Source of the DNA: SZUA-100 sp965248135
GTDB taxonomy: Bacteria; Pseudomonadota; Alphaproteobacteria; Rhizobiales; Rhizobiaceae
DNA length: 64,000 nt
NCBI GenBank assembly: GCA_965248135.1
Contig: CBDFIN010000012.1
Location: 1,240,001-1,304,000 of the forward strand
Direction of reading: 5' to 3'
Shown here: piece by piece, positions 1-8,679 of the stretch
Layout: each line of letters opens with the position of its first letter
How positions within the stretch are numbered: the stretch's first letter is position 1
Translations under genes and position numbers: made by a program
Notes under the pieces: generated by a model
Database searches by the model: none
What the model was told of the DNA's origin: nothing
What the model saw: the letters and a program-made list of their open reading frames with translations, nothing else

Positions 1-474
1 CTTGTCGGCGCTGGCAAGCACAAGACAAAGGGCAATGGCGAAATTTCTGAACTTCATCGAACCATGCCTGATTTAGCGAAAACGGCCCAAGCAGCCGGTC
101 ATTCGCTCTCGCCGAACCGGCCGCTCCATCGACTGCCGGTTCACCATAGCTTTGATCACAAGACCCGAAAAAAGATAGCCAGGGGGCGGACGGCCATTGA
201 TGCAAAAATTGATCTCCACGGCATGACTCAGGAACAGGCAATAATTGCCCTTCGCCGATTTATTGTGATGGCAGAGGCCAGCGGCAAGCGATTAGTTTTA
301 GTTGTCACCGGCAAGGGTGAAGCGGGCCAGGGGGTGTTGCGGCGCAGTGTTCCCAACTGGCTTGCAACGGGTGAACTGGCATCCATGGTAAGCGGCGTCG
401 AGGAAGCGCATCGCGGGCATGGTGGCTCTGGCGCACTTTATGTCCGATTAAGACGCAGGAAGCCTTTGGTGTGA
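1..474 (+). CDS. Smr (MutS2 C-terminal-like) domain protein, 5' end outside window
   Basis: The frame is open from the first base of the window to the stop at 472-474. The first internal ATG (64) is therefore probably not the real start, and the gene likely begins upstream. An Smr domain fills the C-terminal half: DLHGMT is the hallmark DLHG motif, followed by VVTGKG and the closing HGGSGALYVRLRR. Smr domains are known as nucleases or nucleic-acid binders; stand-alone ones in this order are uncharacterised. The domain looks complete. The stop codon TGA is made of the first bases of dispersed repeat copy 1. Confidence 0.85.
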   Translation, partial: LVGAGKHKTKGNGEISELHRTMPDLAKTAQAAGHSLSPNRPLHRLPVHHSFDHKTRKKIARGRTAIDAKIDLHGMTQEQAIIALRRFIVMAEASGKRLVLVVTGKGEAGQGVLRRSVPNWLATGELASMVSGVEEAHRGHGGSGALYVRLRRRKPLV

Positions 475-597
475 TCATGGCTCATCAGGAGCGCACAGCG
501 ACCGGCGCCTTTGCGCCGCCCCCGCGGAGACCTGGGCAGAGCCCGCCGTGAGCGAAGAGAGTACTGATTGAATCAATTTAAAGGTGTTGTGCTTATA
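472..597 (+). repeat. Dispersed repeat family, copy 1
   Basis: This block runs from TGATCATGGCTCATCAGGAG through GTGAGCGAAGAG to AAGGTGT and GCTTATA. It recurs at 10838-10991, 17483-17628 and 59851-60004 in the same orientation. Copy 1 lacks the left arm (TATAGCATGAT) seen in the other three. It supplies the stop of the Smr gene and ends at the ATG of the XRE gene. A 24-codon open frame starts at 477. With copy 3 it belongs to a subtype lacking 6 bp before GTGAGCG. Confidence 0.85.
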
Positions 598-599
598 TT

Positions 600-953
600 A
601 TGACTCCGTTCGGCGAAAAACTGCGATCAATGCGCCGGGACAGGGGTATTTCCCAAAAGGAAATGGCCGCTGGTCTGGGTGTTTCGGCCGCCTATCTTTC
701 CGCCCTGGAACATGGCCGCAGGGGTGTTCCTGCCTGGGCGTTGCTGCAGCGCATTATTGGATACTTCAATGTCATCTGGGATGAGGCGGAAGAATTGCAG
801 CGTTTGGCAGCGGTTTCCCACCCGAATGTGACGATAAACACCGCCGGGCTGCATCCGCGCGCAACCTTGATGGCCAATCTTCTGGCCGACAATATCGATC
901 GGTTGAGCGATGAAGAAATTGAACGCATTGTTGACTTGATTAATCGTTGGTGA
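600..953 (+). CDS. XRE-family helix-turn-helix transcriptional regulator
   Basis: A 117-residue protein. The N-terminal half is a Cro/C1-type helix-turn-helix: FGEKLRSMRRDRGISQKEMA, then LGVSAAYLSALEHGRRG, where the recognition helix and the conserved E-xGRR follow. The C-terminal half (about residues 65-117) is a charged helical tail without a recognisable ligand domain. The AAGGTG at 581-586 is the only Shine-Dalgarno-like match. It lies 13 bases before the ATG, which is long, and it falls in repeat copy 1, so the repeat may carry this gene's translation or promoter signals. Target genes are unknown. Confidence 0.85.
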   Translation: MTPFGEKLRSMRRDRGISQKEMAAGLGVSAAYLSALEHGRRGVPAWALLQRIIGYFNVIWDEAEELQRLAAVSHPNVTINTAGLHPRATLMANLLADNIDRLSDEEIERIVDLINRW

Positions 954-969
954 ATTCTATTGCCTTGGC

Positions 970-1881
970 TCAAGAATCCTTGTCAAACCCATCCAACAGG
1001 TAACATTGATTGAACCGCAGATAGCCATTTTCTGCATGCACAAGGTGAGCTTTGGTATGCTGGTGGAATTCGGCAAGTTTGTGAAAGGGAACAGCTGGAT
1101 AAACGTGATGCTCAACATGATAGGGCATATTCCAGGCGAAAAACCGGACAATCCGGTTGGTGAAAGTGGTACGCGTATTGTCAAGCATCGATGCCACATG
1201 TGGGCAGCGGCCGTGTTCAGCCAGCAGATAGGTTCTTAATAACGGCCCGCCCATGAGAAATGGCAACAACCAGATAAATATCAACAGGGTCGAATTTGCC
1301 GCAATGCTAATACCTGTCAGCCCAATATACAGTGCCAGCTGAATGCGCGCCTCCTTCATAACCTTGGCCCTGCCGCGAGGCGGGACGAATTCATCCTGGT
1401 TCTCCCAAATGGCATTTCGCACAAGGGTGCTTAAACGAGCGGTGGTTTCAGGAATGCCTGAAATATATCGGATATATTGGCCAACTGAGTTGGGCTTGGG
1501 GCTTGCCAGTTCGGGATCTTTGGTCGGGTCATGGGTATGACGATGGTGGGCCAGGTGGAAAGACTGAAACCACTTCGGGCCAAGAAAAACCAAAAACCCG
1601 CAAAAGCGACCAACCCAGATATTCAAGCCTTCGCTGCGAAAAGGCGTACTGTGCACTGTTTCGTGAAGGGCGGTAAACAGAAAAACAATTAGTGCTCCCT
1701 GGATCAGCATAACCAGCGGCAGCAAGGGAGAATTGAAAATTATCAGCAATGTGCACACGGCGATCGCACCGATATGCACGGCCAAATGTTGCAGACCCGC
1801 GATATTTGATCGCTCAAGCAGCGCTGCACGTTGTTCTGCCGAAAGGTTTGCAATGAGGATCTTGTGGTCGGTGGTTTGCAT
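970..1881 (-). CDS. Membrane fatty acid desaturase family protein
   Basis: A 303-residue integral membrane di-iron enzyme. The three histidine boxes of the family are visible: HETVH (about residue 74), HHRHTH (about 113) and HVEHH (near 256). Hydrophobic segments lie around residues 38-70 and 185-215. Members insert double bonds into, or hydroxylate, acyl chains or related lipids; the substrate cannot be told from sequence. It is convergent with the XRE gene. No desaturation partner such as a ferredoxin is nearby. The start at 1881 leaves a cytosolic N-terminus of about 30 residues. Confidence 0.85.
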   Translation of the reverse strand: MQTTDHKILIANLSAEQRAALLERSNIAGLQHLAVHIGAIAVCTLLIIFNSPLLPLVMLIQGALIVFLFTALHETVHSTPFRSEGLNIWVGRFCGFLVFLGPKWFQSFHLAHHRHTHDPTKDPELASPKPNSVGQYIRYISGIPETTARLSTLVRNAIWENQDEFVPPRGRAKVMKEARIQLALYIGLTGISIAANSTLLIFIWLLPFLMGGPLLRTYLLAEHGRCPHVASMLDNTRTTFTNRIVRFFAWNMPYHVEHHVYPAVPFHKLAEFHQHTKAHLVHAENGYLRFNQCYLLDGFDKDS

Positions 1882-1955
1882 TCAGTTTCCCAAACCCGCA
1901 TGATAATTTGCGGGTGACGATAGATAAGGCGTCTCACAAAAGCGGGGAATGGAAC

Positions 1956-2924
1956 CTAAAACAGTCGCCTCAATTCACCAATCTTTTCGTTGACCAGCCA
2001 GCCGTAATAATTTTCTTCAGGCAATCGCGGCTTTTTACCACTGGCCCGCCGTTTTTTGTTCTTCGCAGCCAGTGCCAGCGCCCGGTATTTAACATTACCC
2101 AGATTGTACAGCGTCGCCGTTATGCCGGGATTGGCCGAGATATCAAAGCCGGCATGGCGGTGATACACATTGATAGAATTACGCAAAACGGCTGCCATAT
2201 AGATCAAAGTCGAATCCGGGTCCATAATGGTCTTATAAACCTGTCCGGGCTTGCTGGCCCGAAGCTTTGGCAACCGGCTCTTTTTCCGCACCATATCGTT
2301 GACCTTCAACGCGGTCAGCGGGTTCAGCTGGCCAAGACCAAAGGTCTGTCCGGCGTAAAGCGGTTGAAAAAACACCCTGCCAAACCGGTCGTTGGGATAG
2401 GCCTGGCCATTTACCCGCCTGCCGCGAAATCTGGTATCCCAGGTGCGTTCGCGGCACGACCAAAGATCGTAGCTATTGCGGATATTCGAGCAAGACGCGA
2501 ATTCGGGCCGTGCAACAAACCGGGTCACCGGTACTTTGTTATGTTGAAAGGTCAAATCCTGTTTGAGATAGGCAAGCGCCTTGACGTAGTAGGTTTGATA
2601 CCGGTCAAGAGCATCGACATTGTAGGTATGCTCACCGACCAGCGCACCGACGATATGAACGGGATCGATGCCGTAGGCCGCAGCCGACTTCTTGATTTTC
2701 TTAATCAGCTTCCTGTTCCGCGAAAGCATATCGTGGATTTTGCGATACTTTTTCTCAAATGTGCTTTTTCCAGATCGGGTGCGGCGCACCGAACCAGATG
2801 GAACTGCCGGCTGTTTGGCGTTTCTGTTGCCTGGCGGCACTTTGGTGACCGCCGATGCCGCCGATGCCGTGGAAAATCCCAGCAAAATAGTTAACACAAA
2901 AACGATCAATCGCCGCAAGACCAT
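1956..2924 (-). CDS. DUF1402 family protein, exported, lytic-transglycosylase-like
   Basis: A 322-residue protein with a signal peptide (MVLRRLIVFVLTILLGFSTA, cleavage near ASA). The middle resembles a lysozyme/SLT fold: AAAYGIDPVHIVGALVGEHT holds a Glu at the expected catalytic place, followed by TFGLGQLNP and, later, YMAAVL and ATLYNLGN. I recognise it as the DUF1402 family often found beside hslU in rhizobia. A peptidoglycan role is inferred from the fold resemblance only. The Cys-containing segment FASCSNIRNSYDLWSCRERT could form a periplasmic disulfide. It lies 41 bp downstream of hslU on the same strand. Confidence 0.8.
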   Translation of the reverse strand: MVLRRLIVFVLTILLGFSTASAASAVTKVPPGNRNAKQPAVPSGSVRRTRSGKSTFEKKYRKIHDMLSRNRKLIKKIKKSAAAYGIDPVHIVGALVGEHTYNVDALDRYQTYYVKALAYLKQDLTFQHNKVPVTRFVARPEFASCSNIRNSYDLWSCRERTWDTRFRGRRVNGQAYPNDRFGRVFFQPLYAGQTFGLGQLNPLTALKVNDMVRKKSRLPKLRASKPGQVYKTIMDPDSTLIYMAAVLRNSINVYHRHAGFDISANPGITATLYNLGNVKYRALALAAKNKKRRASGKKPRLPEENYYGWLVNEKIGELRRLF

Positions 2925-2965
2925 GAAAATTCCAGTTTGGTTCGGTGCCGAATCATTTTCAAACC

Positions 2966-4276
2966 CTACAAAATGAAACGGCTGAGGTCGGTATTTTTTG
3001 CCAGATCACCAATATTATCGCGCACAAAATCGGCGTCAATCGTGATCTTGTCGCCGCTCCTGTCCGGTGCGTTGAAGGAGATGTCGTCAAGCACCCGTTC
3101 CATCACCGTTTGCAGCCGGCGGGCGCCGATGTTTTCAACCGAAGAATTCACATCGACAGCGATATCGGCAATTGCGTCAATTGCATCTTCGCTAAAGGAC
3201 AGATCGACTTCTTCGGTATCCAGCAGCGCCACATATTGCTTGATCAGACTTGCCTCGGTTTCGGTCAAAATGCGAACAAAATCTTCCTTGGTCAGTGCCC
3301 GCAATTCAACCCGGATAGGCAGCCGGCCCTGCAATTCAGGCAAAAGGTCTGAGGGCTTGGAAAGATGAAATGCGCCAGAGGCGATAAACAGCACATGGTC
3401 GGTCTTCACCGGTCCGTGCTTGGTCGCCACGGTAGTGCCCTCAACCAGCGGCAACAGGTCGCGCTGCACCCCTTCGCGGGAGACGGAACCACCACTGCCA
3501 TGTTCGCGTACGGCGATCTTGTCGATCTCGTCGAGGAAAACGATACCGTCGTTTTCAACTGACGAGATTGCCTCTGCAACAACCTGCTCGTCATCAAGCA
3601 GTTTGTCAGATTCTTCAGCAATCAGCAATTCGTATGATTTTTTGACGGTTGTTTTGCGTTTTTTGGTGCGTCCGCCGCCCATGGCTTTGCTCATCATGTC
3701 ACCGATATCGATCATGCCGACACTGGCACCCGGCATGCCCGGGATCTCAAAACCGCCCATCGGATTGCCATGATCGGCGATGTCGATCTCGATTTCCTTT
3801 TCGTCCAGCTGCCCTTCGCGCAGTTTTTTGCGGAAAGAACTGCGGGTGTTTTCACCGGCATTTGTCCCCACCAGGGCGTCAAGTACCCTTTCTTCTGCCG
3901 CAAGGTGTGCCTTGGCCTGCACCTGCTCGTGCTTTTTTTCGCGCACCAGCGAAATACCGATTTCCACCAGATCCCGGACAATTTGCTCCACATCACGGCC
4001 GACATAGCCGACTTCGGTGAACTTTGTCGCTTCGATTTTAATAAACGGAGCCCCGGCAAGGCGGGCAAGCCGGCGCGATATTTCGGTCTTGCCGACACCT
4101 GTGGGGCCGATCATCAGGATGTTTTTCGGCAGCACTTCCTCTTTCATCGGACTTTCAAGTTGCTGGCGACGCCAGCGGTTGCGAAGTGCTACAGCCACGG
4201 CTCGCTTGGCATCGTTTTGGCCGATAATGAAGCGGTCAAGTTCGGAAACAATTTCACGAGGGGAGAAATTTGACAT
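2966..4276 (-). CDS. hslU: ATP-dependent protease ATPase subunit HslU
   Basis: A 436-residue AAA+ unfoldase of the HslUV (ClpYQ) protease. The N-terminus SPREIVSELDRFIIGQ is family-typical. Walker A is GPTGVGKT (about residue 57), Walker B is IVFLDEIDKI (about 245), and the pore motif is GYVGRDVEQ (about 88). The C-terminus ends LSRFIL, the tail that docks into HslV pockets. The insertion (I) domain lies between the pore loop and Walker B. It would unfold substrates and thread them into HslV. It starts 6 bp after the DUF2157 gene, so translation is probably coupled. Confidence 0.97.
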   Translation of the reverse strand: MSNFSPREIVSELDRFIIGQNDAKRAVAVALRNRWRRQQLESPMKEEVLPKNILMIGPTGVGKTEISRRLARLAGAPFIKIEATKFTEVGYVGRDVEQIVRDLVEIGISLVREKKHEQVQAKAHLAAEERVLDALVGTNAGENTRSSFRKKLREGQLDEKEIEIDIADHGNPMGGFEIPGMPGASVGMIDIGDMMSKAMGGGRTKKRKTTVKKSYELLIAEESDKLLDDEQVVAEAISSVENDGIVFLDEIDKIAVREHGSGGSVSREGVQRDLLPLVEGTTVATKHGPVKTDHVLFIASGAFHLSKPSDLLPELQGRLPIRVELRALTKEDFVRILTETEASLIKQYVALLDTEEVDLSFSEDAIDAIADIAVDVNSSVENIGARRLQTVMERVLDDISFNAPDRSGDKITIDADFVRDNIGDLAKNTDLSRFIL

Positions 4277-4282
4277 TTTATC

Positions 4283-5455
4283 TCATGCTTTGATGGGAGG
4301 AAGACGGTTGAGTACCATCTGTGGCAGGCTTGGTCTGATGATCATTCCACGAATGTGTTGCCAGCCCGCGCCAAATATAATGATCATCGAGCCGATTGCC
4401 AGCAGGATAAGCGCAAAAGGTGGAATGCCGGTGGTGTTCGAAGTCGAACTAACCAGATAATAGATGCCCAGTGAACCAAAATAGGCAAGCGTCGGGATTA
4501 ACAGCGAGCGCCGGTCGATGGCCAGTGCCACATAAAAGAACCCGGCAATAAGAACCCCCAGCAACACACTGGCGATGGTGTCAGGCGCAATGTGCCCGAA
4601 AACCACATCCTGACCGGTGGTTAGAATAAACAGCGGATGCACCAGCAACGGTGCTGAAATAACATGCAGCCAAAAGGCGCAATCCGACCACACGGTCACC
4701 CTTTCTCGGTCGTGGATGTCAAATGCGACCGCCACCGCGAAAATCATCAGCCCACAGATCAGCGGCATGTAAAGTGCATTGCTGGTCATCGCCAGCAACT
4801 GATCAAAGCTGCTGATCTTGATATTCTGGCTAATAACCCCGTCATAGAGATAAAGCGTTGCAAACTGAAAAACCAGCGCCGTCAGACAAAGCGCAATGAC
4901 GGCGGCGAGCAACGGCACTTTAAATCGCACAAAATAAATTACCGCAGCAGCAATAACACCGCCAAACATAACCAGACCGACAGTACCAATGCGACCGCGC
5001 AGGCCCATTGCCTGCAACGGGTTCTCAGGCATTTTTAGATCAAACCGATCAACAACCAAAATGCTCAACACTAGCGTTATGCAGATGATGAAGATTACCG
5101 CCAGTACCGAACTGGCCAGTTTCATGCGTTTCTGCCGGGTGATTATTTCGGCCACAAGCCAGGAAAAGACAACGAAAACCGCATAAATGATCGTGTTGCC
5201 AGCTCCAAGCACCGAAGAAAGGGCGAAATAGGCGCCGGCCATCAACAGCAACACGCCAATAGTAACAAACACGTCGTTGCCACCGCCGATCAACCGCACC
5301 GGCTCGTCCTGACCACTGGCCATGACCGCCTGATCATAGTCGTCTTGCCGATCAGCGGCTGTTCGACCAACCGCCAGAGCCTTGAGAGCGTCGGCCTGGG
5401 TCGGCTGAATTATGCCAAGCCTAACCGCCTCTTCCAGTTGTTCTTCAGCCAACAT
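4283..5455 (-). CDS. DUF2157-like multi-pass membrane protein
   Basis: About 390 residues. A short N-terminal cytosolic helix region (EEQLEEAVRLGIIQPTQADA) precedes ten or so hydrophobic segments. The N-terminus followed by many TM helices matches DUF2157-type membrane proteins; no catalytic motif is visible. The frame stays open to an ATG at 5494, but that start would overlap hslV by 50 bp. The ATG at 5455 cuts the overlap to 11 bp and is preferred here, though neither has a strong Shine-Dalgarno sequence. It sits between hslV and hslU in one leftward unit. Confidence 0.7.
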   Translation of the reverse strand: MLAEEQLEEAVRLGIIQPTQADALKALAVGRTAADRQDDYDQAVMASGQDEPVRLIGGGNDVFVTIGVLLLMAGAYFALSSVLGAGNTIIYAVFVVFSWLVAEIITRQKRMKLASSVLAVIFIICITLVLSILVVDRFDLKMPENPLQAMGLRGRIGTVGLVMFGGVIAAAVIYFVRFKVPLLAAVIALCLTALVFQFATLYLYDGVISQNIKISSFDQLLAMTSNALYMPLICGLMIFAVAVAFDIHDRERVTVWSDCAFWLHVISAPLLVHPLFILTTGQDVVFGHIAPDTIASVLLGVLIAGFFYVALAIDRRSLLIPTLAYFGSLGIYYLVSSTSNTTGIPPFALILLAIGSMIIIFGAGWQHIRGMIIRPSLPQMVLNRLPPIKA

Positions 5456-5999
5456 CCAGCTGTTCCAATACCAGATGATCATTGGTGTAGACACATATGG
5501 TGGCAGCTATCGACATCGCCTTAAGGGCAATTTCTTCAGCGCTTAATTTGCTGTCCATCAGTGCTTTTGCTGCGGCAAGGGCGTAATTACCACCCGAACC
5601 AATGGCCATTACACCCTCTTCCGGTTCCAGCACATCGCCATTACCGGTAAGACATAGCGAAGTATTTTTATCTGCAACCAGCATCATCGCCTCTAGCCGG
5701 CGCAAATAGCGGTCGGTGCGCCAGTCTTTCGCCATTTCCACGCAGGCCCGCATCAACTGGTCGGGATATTGTTCAAGCTTCGCCTCCAGCCGTTCAAACA
5801 GGGTAAATGCATCTGCCGTGGCACCGGCAAATCCGGCAATAACACTGCCCTTGCCCAGCGGTCGCACCTTGCGCGCATTGCCCTTGATAATGGTCTGTCC
5901 AAGAGTGACCTGACCATCGCCGGCAATAATCACCTTATCACCCTTTCTCACGGTAATAATGGTCGTGGCGTGCATGGAAGGCATTGATCCTTCGCTCAT
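5445..5999 (-). CDS. hslV: ATP-dependent protease proteolytic subunit HslV
   Basis: The peptidase ring subunit of HslUV. ATTIITVRKGDKVIIAGDGQ carries the N-terminal Thr nucleophile region. An alphaproteobacterial-type N-terminal extension (MSEGSMPSMH) precedes it and must be removed to free the Thr. Later family blocks are IAGFAGATADAF, RTDRYLRRLEAMM and AIGSGGNYALAAAKAL. The start at 5999 has AGGAG seven bases upstream. A frame upstream to 6119 is open but has no family similarity. It is divergent from hisB across about 185 bp that must hold both promoters. Confidence 0.96.
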   Translation of the reverse strand: MSEGSMPSMHATTIITVRKGDKVIIAGDGQVTLGQTIIKGNARKVRPLGKGSVIAGFAGATADAFTLFERLEAKLEQYPDQLMRACVEMAKDWRTDRYLRRLEAMMLVADKNTSLCLTGNGDVLEPEEGVMAIGSGGNYALAAAKALMDSKLSAEEIALKAMSIAATICVYTNDHLVLEQLDVG

Positions 6000-6184
6000 C
6001 GGTTTCTCCTGCTGGTTTGGTATCGGTTTTGTTTCCGGCCGATCAAATTGATTGTCCGGCCTATGTATGCGTTTTTTTCTCCAATGCAAATCGCCAGGAT
6101 CGCACAAGTGCTGCATCAATGGTGGTATTTTGCCAAATTGCCTGATAGACAGGCGCCTAATTGGATAGTCCGGAGAAATTGATA

Positions 6185-6796
6185 ATGGCTGGTAAGAGCC
6201 ACGGGCGAACAGCTTCTATCACCCGCAAGACAAATGAAACAGATATTGCCGTTAGCGTCGATCTTGATGGTAGCGGAAAATTCGATATTGCCACCGGTAT
6301 CGGGTTCTTCGATCATATGGTCGAACAATTGTCGAAACATTCGCTGATCGACCTGAAGGTCAGGGCGAAAGGTGACACCCATATCGATGATCACCACACC
6401 GTGGAAGATTGTGGCATAGCGCTCGGTCAGGCTATGGACAAGGCACTGGGCGATCGCCGCGGCATCAGCCGCTATGCCTCGCTTGATCTGGCGATGGATG
6501 AAGCGTTGACCCGTGCGGCCGTCGATCTTTCCGGCCGGCCCTATCTGATCTGGAGGGTTGAATTTTCCCGCGACAAAGTCGGCTCTTTTGATACTGAACT
6601 TTTTCGTGAATTCTTCCATGCATTGGCACAGAACGCCGGCATCACGCTGCATGTTGAAAATCTCTATGGACAAAACAATCACCATATTGCCGAGACCTGT
6701 TTTAAGGCGGTGGCGCGAGTCTTGCGAAAGGCAATTGAGGCCGATCCACGCCAGCAAGGCGTTGTGCCTTCCACCAAGGGCAGTCTGAACGGATAG
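6185..6796 (+). CDS. hisB: Imidazoleglycerol-phosphate dehydratase
   Basis: Monofunctional HisB (203 residues), catalysing the sixth step of histidine synthesis. Metal-binding and catalytic blocks are GIGFFDHMVEQLSKHS, DDHHTVEDCGI and NNHHIAETCFKA, with AMDEAL between. The ATG at 6185 has GGAG nine bases upstream and is preferred over an in-frame TTG at 6161. It is the first gene of a tight plus-strand series: hisB, a DUF2628 gene, hisH, hisA, hisF, hisE, coaA. Confidence 0.97.
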   Translation: MAGKSHGRTASITRKTNETDIAVSVDLDGSGKFDIATGIGFFDHMVEQLSKHSLIDLKVRAKGDTHIDDHHTVEDCGIALGQAMDKALGDRRGISRYASLDLAMDEALTRAAVDLSGRPYLIWRVEFSRDKVGSFDTELFREFFHALAQNAGITLHVENLYGQNNHHIAETCFKAVARVLRKAIEADPRQQGVVPSTKGSLNG

Positions 6797-6799
6797 GCG

Positions 6800-7294
6800 A
6801 TGTCGATTTTTACCGTTCATCTGCCGCCCGAGAGCCTGGTTACCGGTAATGAACGCCGGGAACATGCGGTGCTTATTGCGGAAACTAATCCGCTTTCGGC
6901 GCTGATATTCCCGCTATTATGGTTGCTGTGGCACCGGCTTTGGTGGGCGGCGGTGTTTTATCTTCTGATTTGGGTCTCCCTGGTCATGGTGCTGGATACG
7001 GGATATGGGATGATGGTGACACTCATTACCTTCGTACCGGGCATATTTGTTTTTCTGGAGGGAAATCAGCTCCGCCGTGGGCGGCTGCAGCGCAAGGGCT
7101 GGTCGTTGGATGGTGTGATAGAGGGTGAAAATCGCGATTGTGCCGAAATCCGCTACTTTCACGGACTGACAAACCATGGTGATGGAACAAGGGATCGGCA
7201 ATCTTCTCGTCTGACCGATGTGCGCAAGAAACTCAACCAGCAATTGGCTGTTGGTGCCAGCATGGACTTTCTTGCAACCGAGGAAAGCAGCTAA
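6800..7294 (+). CDS. DUF2628 family membrane protein
   Basis: A 164-residue protein with two to three hydrophobic helices (about residues 32-52 and 53-85), flanked by NPLSALIFPLLWLLWHRLWW and PGIFVFLEGNQLRRGRLQRKGW. It matches the DUF2628 genes that habitually sit between hisB and hisH in rhizobia. Function is unknown. It starts 3 bp after hisB and ends 3 bp before hisH, so it is translated with the his genes. No histidine-pathway activity is implied by the sequence. Confidence 0.8.
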   Translation: MSIFTVHLPPESLVTGNERREHAVLIAETNPLSALIFPLLWLLWHRLWWAAVFYLLIWVSLVMVLDTGYGMMVTLITFVPGIFVFLEGNQLRRGRLQRKGWSLDGVIEGENRDCAEIRYFHGLTNHGDGTRDRQSSRLTDVRKKLNQQLAVGASMDFLATEESS

Positions 7295-7297
7295 ATC

Positions 7298-7948
7298 ATG
7301 CGGGTTGCGATAGTTGATTATGGCTCCGGCAATTTGCGTTCGGCCACCAAGGCGTTTGAACGTGCAGCACGTGAAAGTGGGATTACAGCGGAGATAGTAT
7401 TAACCGACCGGCCGGAGATTGTTGTGTCTGCCGATCGCATTGTTTTGCCGGGGGTGGGGGCCTACGCCGATTGCCGTGCCGGCCTTGATGCCATATCGGG
7501 CATGCGAGCTGCACTGGAAGAAGCGGTGCGGCAAAAAATCCGGCCTTTCCTTGGCATTTGTGTCGGTATGCAACTGATGTCAGACTGCGGTCTTGAAAAG
7601 ACGGTGACCGAAGGATTTGGCTGGATTGCCGGTGATGTTGTCGAAATTGCGCCCGATGACCCGGCGCTGAAAATTCCTCAGATCGGCTGGAACACCCTCG
7701 ATATTGTGCATCCGCACCCGTTGCTGGACGGTATTGTCACCGGTAGTGACGGTCTGCATGCTTTTTTTGTCCATTCCTATCATTTTCAAGCTCACAAGCC
7801 GCAGGACATTGTCGCGACAACCGATTATGGGCAGAAGGTAACGGCGATGGTTGCCCGTGAAAACATGGCCGGCACCCAGTTTCATCCGGAAAAAAGCCAG
7901 GCACTTGGTCTTGCCCTAATTGCTAACTTTTTGAGGTGGTCGCCGTGA
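7298..7948 (+). CDS. hisH: Imidazole glycerol phosphate synthase, glutaminase subunit
   Basis: A 216-residue class I glutamine amidotransferase that feeds ammonia to HisF. The nucleophile elbow is GICVGMQLM (Cys about residue 88); the His-Glu pair is in QFHPEKSQ near the C-terminus; the oxyanion region is LPGVGAY. VGMQ replaces the commoner LGMQ, a conservative change. Its stop overlaps the GTG start of hisA (GTGA). Confidence 0.97.
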   Translation: MRVAIVDYGSGNLRSATKAFERAARESGITAEIVLTDRPEIVVSADRIVLPGVGAYADCRAGLDAISGMRAALEEAVRQKIRPFLGICVGMQLMSDCGLEKTVTEGFGWIAGDVVEIAPDDPALKIPQIGWNTLDIVHPHPLLDGIVTGSDGLHAFFVHSYHFQAHKPQDIVATTDYGQKVTAMVARENMAGTQFHPEKSQALGLALIANFLRWSP

Positions 7949-8676
7949 TTCTCTTTCCCGCCATCGACTTAAAACAGGGTGAGTGCGTTCGGCTAAAGCT
8001 GGGCGATATGAACCGGGTCACGGTCTACAACACCGATCCGGCCGCCCAGGCACTGGCTTTTGAACAGCAGGGCTTTGAATATCTCCACATGGTCGATCTC
8101 GATGGTGCCTTTGCCGGTGAAAGCCGCAACGGGTCGGCAGTAGATGCGATCTTAAAAGCGATCAAAATTCCGGCGCAGCTTGGTGGTGGCATTCGTCGTA
8201 TCGGCCAGATTGAAACCTGGCTCAACAAAGGTCTTTCCCGGGTGATTCTTGGTACCATTGCTGTTCGGGATGCCGGCCTTGTGCGTCAGGCGGCCAAAGC
8301 GTTTCCGGGCCAGGTGGCCGTCGGCATCGATGCCAAAGGCGGCAAGGTCGCGGTGGAGGGCTGGGCCGAGTCTTCCGAACTTTCGGCCATTGATCTGGCC
8401 AAAAGGTTTGAAGATGCCGGTGTTGCGGCGATCATCTATACCGATATTGATCGCGACGGCATTTTGACCGGCATCAACTGGCCTTCAACCCTGGAACTGA
8501 CCAAGGCCGTATCAATTCCGGTAATCGCCTCGGGCGGGCTTGCCTCTATGGATGATATCGCCACGATGATGAAGCCCGAATATGCCAAGCTTGAAGGTGC
8601 CATATCAGGCCGGGCGCTCTATGATGGTCGTATTGATGCGGCGGAAGCGTTGGCAGTGCTCAAGTGCGGAGGTTGA
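7945..8676 (+). CDS. hisA: ProFAR isomerase (HisA)
   Basis: A (beta/alpha)8 isomerase, 243 residues. The N-terminus MILFPAIDLKQGECVRL is the family start. The catalytic Asp is in FPAID, and the phosphate-binding loops are LGGGIR and IASGGLAS. The partner acidic residue is in YTDIDRDG. The GTG at 7945 has GAGGTGG just upstream and overlaps the hisH stop, so this start is preferred over the GTG at 7936. It works between HisI/HisE and HisH/HisF in histidine synthesis. Confidence 0.97.
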   Translation: MILFPAIDLKQGECVRLKLGDMNRVTVYNTDPAAQALAFEQQGFEYLHMVDLDGAFAGESRNGSAVDAILKAIKIPAQLGGGIRRIGQIETWLNKGLSRVILGTIAVRDAGLVRQAAKAFPGQVAVGIDAKGGKVAVEGWAESSELSAIDLAKRFEDAGVAAIIYTDIDRDGILTGINWPSTLELTKAVSIPVIASGGLASMDDIATMMKPEYAKLEGAISGRALYDGRIDAAEALAVLKCGG

Positions 8677-8679
8677 AGA

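Noticed and set aside
491..535. Conserved RNA stem GGCGC...GCGCC inside the dispersed repeat
   Set aside because: It forms in copies 1 and 4, but copies 2 and 3 break pairs without compensating changes, so it is not supported as a conserved structure.
1908..2894. 328-codon frame opposite the DUF1402 gene
   Set aside because: It is antisense to a gene with a signal peptide and family motifs, and its own product shows no domain. Shadow frames this long are common at this base composition.
6116..6865. 249-codon frame opposite hisB
   Set aside because: It mirrors hisB codon structure on the other strand and has no recognisable motif.
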